The notes beneath the pieces were generated by a model that saw nothing but the letters and a program-made list of their open reading frames with translations, ran no database searches and had not been told where the DNA came from. From Paenibacillus aceti (GTDB lineage: Bacteria > Bacillota > Bacilli > Paenibacillales > Paenibacillaceae): 64,000 nucleotides of DNA. Where the stretch lies: positions 1,899,360 through 1,963,359 of the forward strand of contig NZ_KZ987724.1 in assembly GCF_003614185.1 (NCBI RefSeq), given 5' to 3'. The number at the start of each line of letters is the position of its first letter. Within the stretch, counting starts at the first letter, position 1. Below are positions 33,945-43,188 of the stretch, one piece after another. The position numbers were made by a program, and so were the translations under genes.

Positions 33945-33973
33945 GCAAAAAGCAGGGCCAAGATGGCCCTGCT
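33945..33973 (-). terminator. Terminator of the trp-hisC-tyrA operon
   Basis: Perfect 10-bp stem (33951-33960 with 33964-33973), three-base loop, then T-rich sequence on the minus strand. It lies 17 bases after the tyrA stop, so the operon ends here; aroE does not follow tyrA as it does in B. subtilis. Confidence 0.88.
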
Positions 33974-33989
33974 GCTGACTAGATCACGG

Positions 33990-35084
33990 TTAGACATAAA
34001 CTAGATAGCCCATCGATTGCAGATGCTCCTTGGCGCGCTCCATCGCACTCTCCTGACGGAAGGATAGATGCAGCAAGCCCGGTACATCCTCACGGCTCTC
34101 GACGATCTGAATATTGCTAATGTTGATATTCTGCTGACCCAGCTCGGTAGTAATCTGCCCGATAATCCCCGGATGGTCAGGAACATCGATATACAGCTCG
34201 AACAACGACGAAATGACACCCTTACGCCGTTCAGGAAGCTCGCTGCGGAACTGGTTCGCCTTGACGAAGGAATCGACGATGCCGTCCCCATTCCGCTCCT
34301 CCAGCATGGAGATGAAGCTGCCGATTTCGTCATTCCAATCGTTGAGCAGAGACAGGACAACATCGCGATTGCTGAGCAGAATATCCCGCCATATAATCGG
34401 ATCACTGGAAGCGATCCGGGTGATGTCGCGGAAGCCACCGGCAGCAAGCGTGCGGTACAAGCCATTATCAGCGTTATAATCGCAAACCTGATTTACAAGC
34501 GCCACAGCAATAATATGTGGCAGATGGCTGATCGCTCCCACGATCTCATCATGCTGCACCGGATCAACACGAACGACTTGAGCTCGCGTCAATTGGAGCA
34601 GCTCCTCAAGTCGGGTATAAGCCTCCTCGGGAACGCCAGGCGCCGGAGTGAGTACATAGTAAGCATTCTCGAACAACAGTGTAGAAGCAGCCTCTACGCC
34701 GGATCTCTCGGAGCCAGCCATAGGATGCCCCCCGATGAAATAGACATCCGGGCGAGACAGGCTCGCGGCAGCCGCTGCGATCGAGGCCTTCGTACTGCCG
34801 ACATCGGTAATAATACAGCCCGGCTTGAGCGGCAGCTGATACAGCTTCTCCAGATACTCTTCCAGATTGCCTACAGGCACACACAGGAATATGAAGTCGG
34901 CATCTCTCACCGCTTCTTCCATTGACAGAGTCGCGGCATCCACGACGCCGCGCTCCAACATCACTTCCAATGATTTAGTACGAGGGCTATGGCCGACGAC
35001 TTTAAGCCCTGGCTTGCCGCGAAAGCAAAGAGCCAGGGAGCCGCCGATCAGCCCTACCCCAAAAATTGCAATTTTTGTAGTCAT
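33990..35084 (-). CDS. tyrA: Prephenate dehydrogenase with C-terminal ACT domain
   Basis: NAD-dependent step to 4-hydroxyphenylpyruvate for tyrosine. 364 aa: Rossmann motif IAIFGVGLIGGSLAL, prephenate site GGHPMAGSERSG, DPVQHDEIVGAISHLPHIIAVAL, and an ACT domain (about 295-364: ELYIDVPDHPGIIGQITTELGQQNINISNIQIV) for feedback by tyrosine. Last gene of the operon, 31 bases after hisC. Confidence 0.95.
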   Translation of the reverse strand: MTTKIAIFGVGLIGGSLALCFRGKPGLKVVGHSPRTKSLEVMLERGVVDAATLSMEEAVRDADFIFLCVPVGNLEEYLEKLYQLPLKPGCIITDVGSTKASIAAAAASLSRPDVYFIGGHPMAGSERSGVEAASTLLFENAYYVLTPAPGVPEEAYTRLEELLQLTRAQVVRVDPVQHDEIVGAISHLPHIIAVALVNQVCDYNADNGLYRTLAAGGFRDITRIASSDPIIWRDILLSNRDVVLSLLNDWNDEIGSFISMLEERNGDGIVDSFVKANQFRSELPERRKGVISSLFELYIDVPDHPGIIGQITTELGQQNINISNIQIVESREDVPGLLHLSFRQESAMERAKEHLQSMGYLVYV

Positions 35085-35114
35085 AAATCTCCACTCAATT
35101 TCTGCTAAGTATAG

Positions 35115-36212
35115 TTAGACACGAGCCTTGCGCTGCTGGAGCGCCTGCTCCAGAGCCGAAATAAACTTCTTGTTCTGGCTCTCCGAGCCTACCGTAACCC
35201 GAATCGAGTTTGGGTATTTGGAGAAACCAGCGCGCACAATGACGCCTAGCTTAAGCAACTCCTCGAACATTTCCTGTGCCGGAGCCTGCACATCCACCAT
35301 AATAAAATTGCCATGGGCCGGGAAATAAGTCAGATTCAGGCGCTCAAACTCGCCGTTCAGATACTTAATTCCCTTCGCATTCTTCTCTCGGCAATCTGCG
35401 ACAAAGTCATGATCGGCGATTGAGGCTCTCGCTGCCGCCTGTCCAATCCGTGAGGTATTGAATGGCTCACGCACCTGGTTGATCAGCTTGATCACGGCCG
35501 GTTGGCCCACTCCATAGCCGATCCGCAAGGAGGCCAGGCCAAAGATTTTGGAGAAGGTACGCAGCACGATCAGATTCGGATATTTATCGAGCAGACGGAT
35601 ACCGTTAGCATAGGACGGATCGGTCACAAACTCGGCATAGGCCTCGTCAAGCACCACTAATACTTGACCCGGAATACGGTCCAGAAACGCAGTCAATTCC
35701 GCCTCGGATACGATCGTACCTGTCGGATTGTTCGGATTACAGATCCAGACCGCCTTCGTCCGGTCCGTAACCGCATCAAGCATCGCGTCAAGATCATGGG
35801 TCCCATCGCGCAGAGGAACCTCGATACTGACCGCGCCTTCAATATCAGCATTGCTCTTATAGACCGAGAAGGTCTGGTCAGCCATGACCGTCTCGTCTCC
35901 CGGAAGGAAGAAAGCTCTGGCGATCAGAGCGATAATCTCATCCGACCCGCAGCCAAATATAATTTGATCTTGGTTCACGCCCAGATAACCGGCCAACTCC
36001 TCGGTTAATTCCACCGCGCTTCCGTCAGGATAAATGCTGAGATTGGCAAGCTCAGCTTCTATCGCTGCGCGAACGCGAGGGGAGCATCCATATGGATTCT
36101 CATTCGATGCAAGCTTGACCACTTCAGTAAGGCCAAGCTCCCGCTTGACTGCCTCAATCGGTTTACCAGGCTGATAGACCGGGAGGTTCACGATTTGCGG
36201 TTTAGGCAGCAT
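35115..36212 (-). CDS. hisC: Histidinol-phosphate / aromatic aminotransferase
   Basis: PLP aminotransferase fold type I, 365 aa. ASNENPYGCSP substrate motif, CNPNNPTGTIV, VVLDEAYAEF, and the PLP lysine in RTFSKIFGLASLRIGY. Placed in the aromatic operon between trpA and tyrA, it probably serves histidine synthesis and also transaminates phenylpyruvate and hydroxyphenylpyruvate, as in B. subtilis. Confidence 0.93.
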   Translation of the reverse strand: MLPKPQIVNLPVYQPGKPIEAVKRELGLTEVVKLASNENPYGCSPRVRAAIEAELANLSIYPDGSAVELTEELAGYLGVNQDQIIFGCGSDEIIALIARAFFLPGDETVMADQTFSVYKSNADIEGAVSIEVPLRDGTHDLDAMLDAVTDRTKAVWICNPNNPTGTIVSEAELTAFLDRIPGQVLVVLDEAYAEFVTDPSYANGIRLLDKYPNLIVLRTFSKIFGLASLRIGYGVGQPAVIKLINQVREPFNTSRIGQAAARASIADHDFVADCREKNAKGIKYLNGEFERLNLTYFPAHGNFIMVDVQAPAQEMFEELLKLGVIVRAGFSKYPNSIRVTVGSESQNKKFISALEQALQQRKARV

Positions 36213-36240
36213 ACATATTCTCCTCCTTCGTGCAAATAAA

Positions 36241-37062
36241 TTACACTCTTAATTGTGCCACAAAGTCACGAATTTGCAACAAGCCCTGTTCCTTGGAAGC
36301 TTCATTCTGCAAGAGCGACAACGACTCTTCAATCTTGCGGACGATGGCGCTGCCTACGACCACCCCATCACAGAAGCCTGCGAAGTGCTCGACCTGCTGC
36401 CGACTGCAGATCCCGAAGCCTACGGCGACAGGAAGAGAGGTTCCCGCCTTCACGGTCTTAATGAAATCATCTACCTCCTGGGCAAAAGAAGCGCGCTCCC
36501 CTGTAACTCCAATGGAGGATACACAATATATAAAGCCACGAGCACGGGCTAAAATTTGATGAATTCGCTCTCTGGAGGTCGGGGCTACAAGCGGGACGAG
36601 ATGAATATTAGCCTCATCGGCCTGCCGCAATACCTCTTCCGACTCCTCATAGGGCAAATCTGGGATGATGAGTCCGCTTATTCCCGCTTCCTTCACCAAT
36701 CGGAAGAATCGTTCAAGCCCGGTCTGTAGAACCGGATTATAGTAAGTGAACAGGACGATCGGCATTTGCAAGCCTTGCTCGCGGGCTAAGCGAGCTGTCT
36801 CAATACAGGTCTCGATCGTCACCCGGTGAACAAGCGCACGCTCCGATGCGCGCTGGATGACCGGACCGTCAGCCAGCGGATCAGAATACGGAACGCCTAA
36901 TTCGACGATATCAGCGCCGGCCTGCTCAGCCATTCTTAGTATATCCAATGTCGTCTCCATATCTGGATCGCCAGCCGTGATGAAGGGCATCAGCGCGGTT
37001 CTGCCTTCCTGGTGAAGCCTGGCGAAGGTCTGATCCAGCAGATTCATTTCCGTTGCACTCAT
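36241..37062 (-). CDS. trpA: Tryptophan synthase alpha chain
   Basis: Cleaves indole-3-glycerol phosphate to indole, passed to the beta subunit. 273 aa with LMPFITAGDPDMETTL, ELGVPYSDPLADGPVIQRASERAL (catalytic Glu and Asp) and GVTGERASFAQEV loop, then PVAVGFGICS. The ATG at 37062 overlaps the stop of the trpFB gene (TGATG); a GTG one codon before is also in frame. Confidence 0.95.
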   Translation of the reverse strand: MSATEMNLLDQTFARLHQEGRTALMPFITAGDPDMETTLDILRMAEQAGADIVELGVPYSDPLADGPVIQRASERALVHRVTIETCIETARLAREQGLQMPIVLFTYYNPVLQTGLERFFRLVKEAGISGLIIPDLPYEESEEVLRQADEANIHLVPLVAPTSRERIHQILARARGFIYCVSSIGVTGERASFAQEVDDFIKTVKAGTSLPVAVGFGICSRQQVEHFAGFCDGVVVGSAIVRKIEESLSLLQNEASKEQGLLQIRDFVAQLRV

Positions 37063-38930
37063 CACGCTTCTCTCCCTTCTGTGTAGGCCATAATCGATTC
37101 AACATCTTTATCTCCACGTCCGGATAAGCAGATCACTATAATCTGCTCTCTGCTCATTTCAGGCGCCATCTTCATCACTTGGGCGACGGCATGGGCAGAT
37201 TCCAGCGCCGGTATAATTCCTTCGGTCCTGCTGAGAAGCTGCAGAGCATCTAAGGCCTCTTTATCGGTAATCGGGTAATAGCTCGCACGCTTGATATCCT
37301 TCAAATAGGAATGCTCTGGTCCAATGCCCGGGTAATCAAGACCGGCTGAAATTGAATGTGCCGGCTGAACCTGTCCATGCTCATCTTGCAGCAAATAGCT
37401 GAGTGAGCCTTGGAATACCCCCTTGCTGCCCTTCGTCATCGTCGCTGCATGAAATTCAGTATCAACGCCAAGGCCTGCCGCTTCAGCGCCCACAAACTGC
37501 ACAGACGTATCCTCGATGAACGGGTAGAACATACCGATGGCATTGCTGCCCCCGCCAACCGCTGCGACCAGCATATCAGGCAACCGCCCCTCGGCCTCCA
37601 TGATCTGACGGCGGGTCTCATCGCCGATAATCCGCTGGAAGTTGCGGACCATCATCGGATATGGATGCGGTCCAGTGGCTGAGCCGAGAATGTAGAACGT
37701 ATCCTCGACCTGACTGACCCAGTAGCGCAGCGCTTCATTACAGGCATCCTTCAGTGTACGGGTGCCAGATAAAACAGGGATCACTTCCGCTCCCAGCAGC
37801 TTCATGCGGAACACATTGAGCTGCTGGCGCTTCGTATCCTCCTCACCCATGAATACCTTACACTCCAGCCCCAGCAAGGCAGCGACCGTAGCGGTAGCCA
37901 CCCCGTGCTGACCGGCGCCCGTCTCGGCGATCACCTTTTTCTTGCCCATGCGCTTGGCGAGGAGCCCTTGACCGATCGCATTGTTGATTTTATGAGCACC
38001 GGTATGATTCAGATCCTCACGCTTGAGATAGATTTTGGCACCACCCAGTGTCTCCGTCAGCCGTTCGGCATAATATAGCGGGGTCTCCCGGCCTGAATAC
38101 TGCTTCAGCAGGTAAGCGATCTCCGCTTGAAAATCCGGATCATCCTTGAATTTCTTATAGGATTCCTCCAGCTCGATTAATGCGTTCATTAATGTTTCTG
38201 GGACATAACGGCCACCGAATGGACCAAATCTTCCATGTTCATCAGGTACTTGTGCCATCTTCCCCTTCACCCTCTCCACAAATGCTGTTATTTTATTTAA
38301 ATCCTTGACGCCGTCCGTCTCCACACCGCTCGATACATCCACACCGTCCGGATTCATCTTCATGATCAGTTCTGCAACATTATCTGTATGAAGTCCTCCG
38401 GCGATCCAGCAAGGAATACCCTGCTCTCTCGCCCATAATTGATAAGGCAACGCCTTCTCCCAAGTGAAGGTCACCCCCGACCCACCCCCATACACCGGGT
38501 CATATGTGTCCAGCAGAACGCCCCTCACGACGCCTGCATAATCTTCAATATTCATTCCCCCATGCAGTGTTCCGTTCTCCTGCACCGAGAATGCTTTAAT
38601 CACCTGAACGCCAAGCCGACTACCAGCCTCCCGGCAGAATTCCGGACTCTCGGCGCCATGTAGCTGAATGATGTCGAGACCGACCCTTGAAGTGATCTCG
38701 GCTAACTCCGACATCTCCGGGTTTACGAATACACCGACACTTTTCGGGGCTCTAGCTGACTTCCATTCCCGTAACACTTTTACCAGCTCGGAAGCCTGAT
38801 CTGCATTGACTTGACGCTTGCTTCTGGCGAATACAAATCCGACATAGTCCAGCGGTAAACGTATCATAGATTTTAGCACTTCAACGGATTGAAGTCCACA
38901 AATTTTTATCGTTGTTTCAGCCATGTTCAT
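37062..38930 (-). CDS. TrpF-TrpB fusion: phosphoribosylanthranilate isomerase + tryptophan synthase beta chain
   Basis: One uninterrupted frame encodes both enzymes. Residues 1-224 are TrpF (KICGL with catalytic Cys11, [35 protein letters not shown] with the catalytic Asp, [10 protein letters not shown]). Residues 225-622 are TrpB ([18 protein letters not shown] lysine in [11 protein letters not shown] at about 314, [19 protein letters not shown]). The junction [16 protein letters not shown] has no linker: TrpB starts with an ATG at 38258, and GAAGGGG lies only three bases before it. TrpB might therefore also be made alone. Start ATG 38930 (AAGGG seven bases upstream) is preferred over a TTG at 38963; it overlaps trpC by 14 bases. 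In most relatives trpF and trpB are separate. Confidence 0.88.
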   Translation of the reverse strand: MNMAETTIKICGLQSVEVLKSMIRLPLDYVGFVFARSKRQVNADQASELVKVLREWKSARAPKSVGVFVNPEMSELAEITSRVGLDIIQLHGAESPEFCREAGSRLGVQVIKAFSVQENGTLHGGMNIEDYAGVVRGVLLDTYDPVYGGGSGVTFTWEKALPYQLWAREQGIPCWIAGGLHTDNVAELIMKMNPDGVDVSSGVETDGVKDLNKITAFVERVKGKMAQVPDEHGRFGPFGGRYVPETLMNALIELEESYKKFKDDPDFQAEIAYLLKQYSGRETPLYYAERLTETLGGAKIYLKREDLNHTGAHKINNAIGQGLLAKRMGKKKVIAETGAGQHGVATATVAALLGLECKVFMGEEDTKRQQLNVFRMKLLGAEVIPVLSGTRTLKDACNEALRYWVSQVEDTFYILGSATGPHPYPMMVRNFQRIIGDETRRQIMEAEGRLPDMLVAAVGGGSNAIGMFYPFIEDTSVQFVGAEAAGLGVDTEFHAATMTKGSKGVFQGSLSYLLQDEHGQVQPAHSISAGLDYPGIGPEHSYLKDIKRASYYPITDKEALDALQLLSRTEGIIPALESAHAVAQVMKMAPEMSREQIIVICLSGRGDKDVESIMAYTEGREA

Positions 38931-39756
38931 ACCTATCCCTTCCAAAGGCAGCCGGAACTTCAATTTGCTCTGCTGCCCCCAGCAGCTCGTTCACAGCTTC
39001 GTCCACCTGTGCCTGCCTCATAAAAGTCTCACCAATAAGCAGCCCCTTCGCACCAGCCCGGGCCAAGTATTGCACATCCTCGCGGGTACGGATTCCGCTC
39101 TCGCTAATCAGCGTCACTTCCGGCGGCACCATCGAGGATAATTGGGCTGTCGTCTCCAGCCGCGTCTCAAAGCTGTGCAAATTACGATTATTAATCCCGA
39201 TCAAGCCTGTATTACCCAGCGCTAGAGCCCGTTCCATTTCTGCCCGGTCATGAACCTCAAGCAGGACATCCAGGGTGAGCGATGCCGCAGTCCGCATAAA
39301 CTTGCGCAGCTGCGCATCATCAAGGATAGCGGCGATTAATAGAATCGCATCGGCTCCCAGCAATCTGGCCTCATAAATCTGCAGCTCATCGATGATGAAA
39401 TCCTTCCGCAGTAGCGGAAGTTTGACGTTATCACGGATCTGCTGCAGATAAGAGCCGCTCCCCTGGAAATAGAGCTCATCGGTTAATACCGAGATGCAAT
39501 CAGCAGCAGCGAGCTCATAGCGTCTGGCAATCTCCACCGGATTGAAATCAGGCCGGATCAGGCCCTTGGATGGCGAAGCCTTCTTGACCTCGGCAATTAA
39601 CCCTAATTCACGTCTGCGTCCCGTACTGAGCGCCTGCTGGAATCCCCGGGTCGGTGGAAGCAGAGCGATTTGCCGCTCCGCCTCTCCATAAGTCAGCCGC
39701 TCTGCTAATTTCTGTACTTCCTGCTTCTTCGTCTCCACGATTCTATCAAGATACAT
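38917..39756 (-). CDS. trpC: Indole-3-glycerol phosphate synthase
   Basis: Ring closure of CdRP to indole-3-glycerol phosphate. 279-aa TIM barrel with [68 protein letters not shown] and [12 protein letters not shown]. Its C-terminal 20-odd residues extend past the usual end. Overlaps trpD by 11 bases. Confidence 0.95.
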   Translation of the reverse strand: MYLDRIVETKKQEVQKLAERLTYGEAERQIALLPPTRGFQQALSTGRRRELGLIAEVKKASPSKGLIRPDFNPVEIARRYELAAADCISVLTDELYFQGSGSYLQQIRDNVKLPLLRKDFIIDELQIYEARLLGADAILLIAAILDDAQLRKFMRTAASLTLDVLLEVHDRAEMERALALGNTGLIGINNRNLHSFETRLETTAQLSSMVPPEVTLISESGIRTREDVQYLARAGAKGLLIGETFMRQAQVDEAVNELLGAAEQIEVPAAFGRDRYEHG

Positions 39757-40786
39757 AGCTCAGATCCTCCGTCGTATGAATAAGCTGCTCCAGCTTGCTG
39801 TAAGCTTTGCCCGAATCGATGGATTCCGCGGCGATAGCTACCCCCTCACGGATGCTGTCAGCAAGCCCCGACACATATATACAAGCTCCGGCGTTCGCCA
39901 GGACAACATCGCGATAGGCTCCCTTCTCGCCCTGGAGCACCCGTGAGATGATCTCAGCATTCGCAGCCGGGTCTCCTCCCATCATCTCATTTAGCGGATA
40001 AGCCCTTAAGCCGATATCGCTCGGCTGAATCTCATACGTCTGCACTTCTCCGTCTTTCAGCTCGGAGATCAGAGTCGGTGATGAGATACTGATCTCATCC
40101 AGCCCTTCCCGGCTCGTGACAACTAACGCGCGCTTGGACCCCAATTCACGAAGCACGCTGGCGATGGTGTGTGTCTTGTCGGCATCATAGATGCCGAGCA
40201 CCTGCCGATCTGCCCCCGCCGGATTCGTCAGCGGGCCGAGCATATTGAATACCGTCCGTACTCCCAGCTCTTTACGCGGCCCTGCCGCATATTTCATCGA
40301 TGGATGATATATCTGCGCGAACAGGAAGCAGATTCCGATCTGGTCCAGACAGCGTTTCGCTTGCTCTGCATCCAGATGGATATTCACCCCTAGCGCTTCC
40401 AGCACATCTGCACTACCGGCCCGACCGGAAGCAGAGCGGTTGCCATGTTTGGCTACCCTGACCGATACCGAGGCGGCTACGATCGCCGATGTCGTCGATA
40501 TATTAAACTTATGAATGCCGGAGCCGCCGGTGCCGCAAGTATCCAGCAGCCGCGTCGTCTCTGTATACATCCGGTTGCCCTGCGAACGCATCGCTTCGGC
40601 GAAGCCGGTAATTTCATCGATCGTCTCGCCCTTGATTCTCAAGGCGGTCAGCAGACCCCCAATCTGCGCCGGGGTCGATTGGCCATTCATGATCACTTTC
40701 ATGACATCTCTGGCCTCCTGCCGAGCCAAATGCTGTCCTGCAATCACCCGCTGCAGCCCGGTCTGTACAATACGTTGTCCGTCCAT
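39746..40786 (-). CDS. trpD: Anthranilate phosphoribosyltransferase
   Basis: Couples anthranilate to PRPP. 346 aa with the signature DTCGTGGSGIHKFNISTTSAIVAA, KHGNRSASGRAGSADVLEALGVN, and TVFNMLGPLTNPAG. Starts five bases after the trpE stop. Confidence 0.96.
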   Translation of the reverse strand: MDGQRIVQTGLQRVIAGQHLARQEARDVMKVIMNGQSTPAQIGGLLTALRIKGETIDEITGFAEAMRSQGNRMYTETTRLLDTCGTGGSGIHKFNISTTSAIVAASVSVRVAKHGNRSASGRAGSADVLEALGVNIHLDAEQAKRCLDQIGICFLFAQIYHPSMKYAAGPRKELGVRTVFNMLGPLTNPAGADRQVLGIYDADKTHTIASVLRELGSKRALVVTSREGLDEISISSPTLISELKDGEVQTYEIQPSDIGLRAYPLNEMMGGDPAANAEIISRVLQGEKGAYRDVVLANAGACIYVSGLADSIREGVAIAAESIDSGKAYSKLEQLIHTTEDLSYVS

Positions 40787-40791
40787 CTGCT

Positions 40792-42366
40792 CTACTCCCT
40801 TCTCGCCCCAGCAGGCATATATTCGTATAAATAGTCCTGGTTGATCACCGCTTCATCCTCCGCCTGTGACGGGAACATCTGCTCCGCGATCCGAATCGCT
40901 GTTAACAAGGCCTTCGCCTTATTGACCGATTCCTGATACTCCATCTCCGGTATAGAGTCCCATACGATCCCACCCCCAGCCTGAACATAGGCCTTACCAT
41001 CCTTGAAGACGATCGTCCGGATGGTGATGCAAGAGTCCATGTTGCCGGTGAACCCGAGATAGCCAATAGCTCCGGCATAGGTCCCTCTAGCCTGATTCTC
41101 CAGCTCAGCGATAATTTCCATCGCCCTTAGCTTCGGCGCTCCGGATACCGTTCCCGCCGGCATGCAGGACAGGAAGGCGTCGAAGAAATCTTTGTCGCTT
41201 CGCATTTTGCCAGATACTTTGGAAACCATATGCATGATATGCGAATAGCGCTCGATATTCATGTAGGACTCACATTTGACGCTGCCGAACTCCGAGACTC
41301 TTCCCAGATCATTACGACCCAGATCGACCAGCATCAGATGCTCAGCTCTCTCCTTCTCATCCTGAAGCAGCTCCGCCTCTAACAGCAAATCCTCTGCCGC
41401 ATTCGCTCCGCGCGGTCTGGAACCGGCGATCGGCCTCGTCTCCACGCGATCCCCCACCACCTTCACCAGAACCTCCGGCGAAGTACCGACGATGATCGCA
41501 TCATCCATTTTCAGATAATACATATAGGGCGATGGATTCAGCGTTCTTAGAACTCGGTACACATGGAGCGGATCGACCGCTGTCTCAATATGGAACCGCT
41601 GCGATAGGACGACCTGGAAAATATCGCCGGCACGGATATAATCCTTGCCTTTCTCCACATTCGCTATGAACTGCTCCTTGGTCAGATTAGAGCGAACATC
41701 GCCCAGCTCCACCTGCGCCGGTATCGGCTGACGGTTGAATTTCTCTACCGGTCCCTCTTCCTGAAGGAAGGCTGCTGCTTCATCAAGCTTCGATTCGGCC
41801 ACTTGATACGCTCTTCTAATATCCTCCTCCAGATCGCCGTCCTTGATATGCACATTGGCAATCAGCAGCATCCGCTGCTTCACATGGTCAAAGACGATAA
41901 TCTGATCACAGAACATAAATTGCAGATCATTCATGTTCAAGTCATCGACCCGATGCTCCGGCAGCCTCTCATAATATTGCAGCAGATCATATCCGAAGAA
42001 GCCGATCGCTCCGCCTGTAAAAGGCGGCAGTTCAGGCAACATCGGGCTGCGATAGCCCCTAAGGATCGAGCGAAGCTCTTCCACAGGCTTTTGTGACTGT
42101 TTCGTTTCCTTGACGCCCCCACGCTCTATAACAAGCTTTCCTTTCTTGGCGGTAATCATCATAAACGGGTCTTTCCCGATAAATGAATAGCGCGCCCAAT
42201 TCACACCACCCTCTACACTTTCTAGCAAAAATGCCCGTTCCCGTTCAGCAATCCGCCGAAAAATACGAATAGGCGACTCCGTATCCGCCAACAATGTACG
42301 CACGATCGGAATCAAATTATGGTCTTTCGCCAGTACGATTACCTGCTCAACCTGTGGGGTTGTCAT
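40792..42366 (-). CDS. trpE: Anthranilate synthase component I
   Basis: Converts chorismate to anthranilate using ammonia from a glutaminase partner. 524 aa: Trp-binding LLESVEGGVNWARYSFIG near the N-terminus (feedback site), IFQVVLSQRF, the MYYLKMDDAIIVGTSPEVLVKV region, and GTVSGAPKLRAMEII. No trpG gene is in the operon, so the amidotransferase is probably shared with folate synthesis (PabA), as in B. subtilis. Expression depends on the leader upstream. Confidence 0.96.
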   Translation of the reverse strand: MTTPQVEQVIVLAKDHNLIPIVRTLLADTESPIRIFRRIAERERAFLLESVEGGVNWARYSFIGKDPFMMITAKKGKLVIERGGVKETKQSQKPVEELRSILRGYRSPMLPELPPFTGGAIGFFGYDLLQYYERLPEHRVDDLNMNDLQFMFCDQIIVFDHVKQRMLLIANVHIKDGDLEEDIRRAYQVAESKLDEAAAFLQEEGPVEKFNRQPIPAQVELGDVRSNLTKEQFIANVEKGKDYIRAGDIFQVVLSQRFHIETAVDPLHVYRVLRTLNPSPYMYYLKMDDAIIVGTSPEVLVKVVGDRVETRPIAGSRPRGANAAEDLLLEAELLQDEKERAEHLMLVDLGRNDLGRVSEFGSVKCESYMNIERYSHIMHMVSKVSGKMRSDKDFFDAFLSCMPAGTVSGAPKLRAMEIIAELENQARGTYAGAIGYLGFTGNMDSCITIRTIVFKDGKAYVQAGGGIVWDSIPEMEYQESVNKAKALLTAIRIAEQMFPSQAEDEAVINQDYLYEYMPAGARRE

Positions 42367-42393
42367 GCTCGATCACTTCCTTCTTCTCAACAT

Positions 42394-42582
42394 TTAACTG
42401 CCTCTATGGACAACAAAAAAACCTCTACCGAAGTAGAGGTTACGTAAGATTTGCAGTATGAAGTCATAACTGTCCCAATAAACAAGCCAATAGGTGCAGA
42501 CAGGAAACGAATCCTGGGAGACAGCATACCTCAAATAACAGGCTACCCTTGGAAACAGTGAATACACCTGTCCCCCGCCCAT
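42394..42582 (-). CDS. Possible trp leader peptide ORF (62 codons)
   Basis: An open frame inside the trpE leader begins at ATG 42582 with AGGGG four to five bases upstream. It carries two Trp codons close together (TYWLVYWDSY, about residues 31-40) and runs through the terminator to stop 27 bases before trpE. If translated, ribosomes would cross the terminator hairpin and could affect it. It may equally be a chance frame through structured RNA. No similarity to known peptides. Confidence 0.25.
   Translation of the reverse strand: MGGGQVYSLFPRVACYLRYAVSQDSFPVCTYWLVYWDSYDFILQILRNLYFGRGFFVVHRGS
42414..42441 (-). terminator. Attenuator terminator of the trp operon
   Basis: 9-bp stem (42441-42433 with 42428-42420) capped by a TTCG tetraloop and followed by a T run on the minus strand. 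It lies about 50 bases before trpE. Its 5' arm (AACCTCTAC) is complementary to GTAGAG-TT within the TRAP-type site at 42689-42682, so an antiterminator is possible. Confidence 0.9.
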
Positions 42583-42645
42583 AGATCCCCTATAGATTTA
42601 TCCTCTGTACTACCTAACTATCCTGGCTTGACTCATTGAACCAGA
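42442..42645 (-). other. Structured spacer of the trp leader
   Basis: About 200 bases between the TRAP-type site and the terminator. On the transcribed strand GGGGGACAG (near 42577) pairs with CTGTCTCCC (near 42522) over 9 bp. The same CTGTCTCC can instead pair with a second GGGACAG (near 42476). AGGTGTA and TGCACCT can also form 7 bp. No T-box signature is present. Confidence 0.55.
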
Positions 42646-42696
42646 CTATTCTCTCAGCTCAAACTCAGCTCTGCTCATCTCAACTCTACTCAGCTA
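42646..42696 (-). promoter_or_regulatory. TRAP (MtrB) binding site in the trp leader
   Basis: On the transcribed strand, (G/U)AG triplets begin at 42696 and recur at 42691, 42686, 42681, 42676, 42671, 42666, 42660, 42655, 42653 (overlapping) and 42648. Most are exactly five bases apart, that is, triplets separated by two bases. This is the pattern bound by the 11-mer TRAP ring when loaded with tryptophan. It starts about 25 bases after the predicted transcription start. The gene for TRAP, mtrB, is at 53080-53340. Confidence 0.88.
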
Positions 42697-42725
42697 AAAC
42701 CATTCTTAACCAAAATCTTAAAATC

Positions 42726-42754
42726 AATATACATGATTCTTTGCCAGTTGGCAA
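42726..42754 (-). promoter_or_regulatory. Candidate sigma-A promoter of the trp operon
   Basis: -35 TTGCCA (42754-42749), 17-base spacer, -10 TATATT (42731-42726). The -35 is part of the perfect dyad TTGCCA-AC-TGGCAA (42754-42741). Start of RNA near 42719 puts the TRAP site right at the 5' end. The stretch 42755-42816 up to the aroH stop shows no clear terminator, so readthrough from the aro genes is possible. Confidence 0.6.
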
Positions 42755-42816
42755 CTTTCTTTTTATGGCCCTTCTTCTTGCCTGCTAAACCATTACTGAA
42801 TATCAGCTGTCAGCAA

Positions 42817-43188
42817 TTAAGCACGCCCGCTAATATCCGGACGCAAGCGCTTGGCCTCGTTCATATAGATATGCTTCATTTCTCGCTGTGTCTTGTTCGT
42901 ATTGACATGCAGTAACAGACGGATACATCTAGGAAGACCGGTCTTGACCGGAATCTCAGTTGAACACATCAGCGGAACCATATCGAAGTTCTTGAGCACA
43001 CGAATCGCCTTGGCTGGAAATGCGGCATCGAGATCCGGGGTAACCGTAATCCAGACACTGCAAATATCCTCTGGCAAAATTTCGTTGGCATCAACTATTC
43101 TCTCCAGCAGTTCAGCCGTAGCCGTTAAAATTTCCTGTTCCTCATTGTGAGCTACTGTCGTTGCTCCGCGGATGCCGCGATTATACAT
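42817..43188 (-). CDS. aroH: Chorismate mutase (AroH type)
   Basis: Converts chorismate to prephenate. 123-aa trimeric AroH-fold enzyme: NRGIRGATTVAHNEEQEILTATAELLERI, catalytic Arg in GIRGATT, FPAKAIR, and VNTNKTQREMKHIY. Overlaps aroB by eight bases; third gene of aroC-aroB-aroH. Confidence 0.95.
   Translation of the reverse strand: MYNRGIRGATTVAHNEEQEILTATAELLERIVDANEILPEDICSVWITVTPDLDAAFPAKAIRVLKNFDMVPLMCSTEIPVKTGLPRCIRLLLHVNTNKTQREMKHIYMNEAKRLRPDISGRA

Noticed and set aside
42442-42645. Possible T-box (tRNA-Trp) riboswitch before trpE
   Set aside because: No AGGGTGGNACCGCG-like T-box sequence or stem I landmarks are present; the TRAP array explains the leader better.
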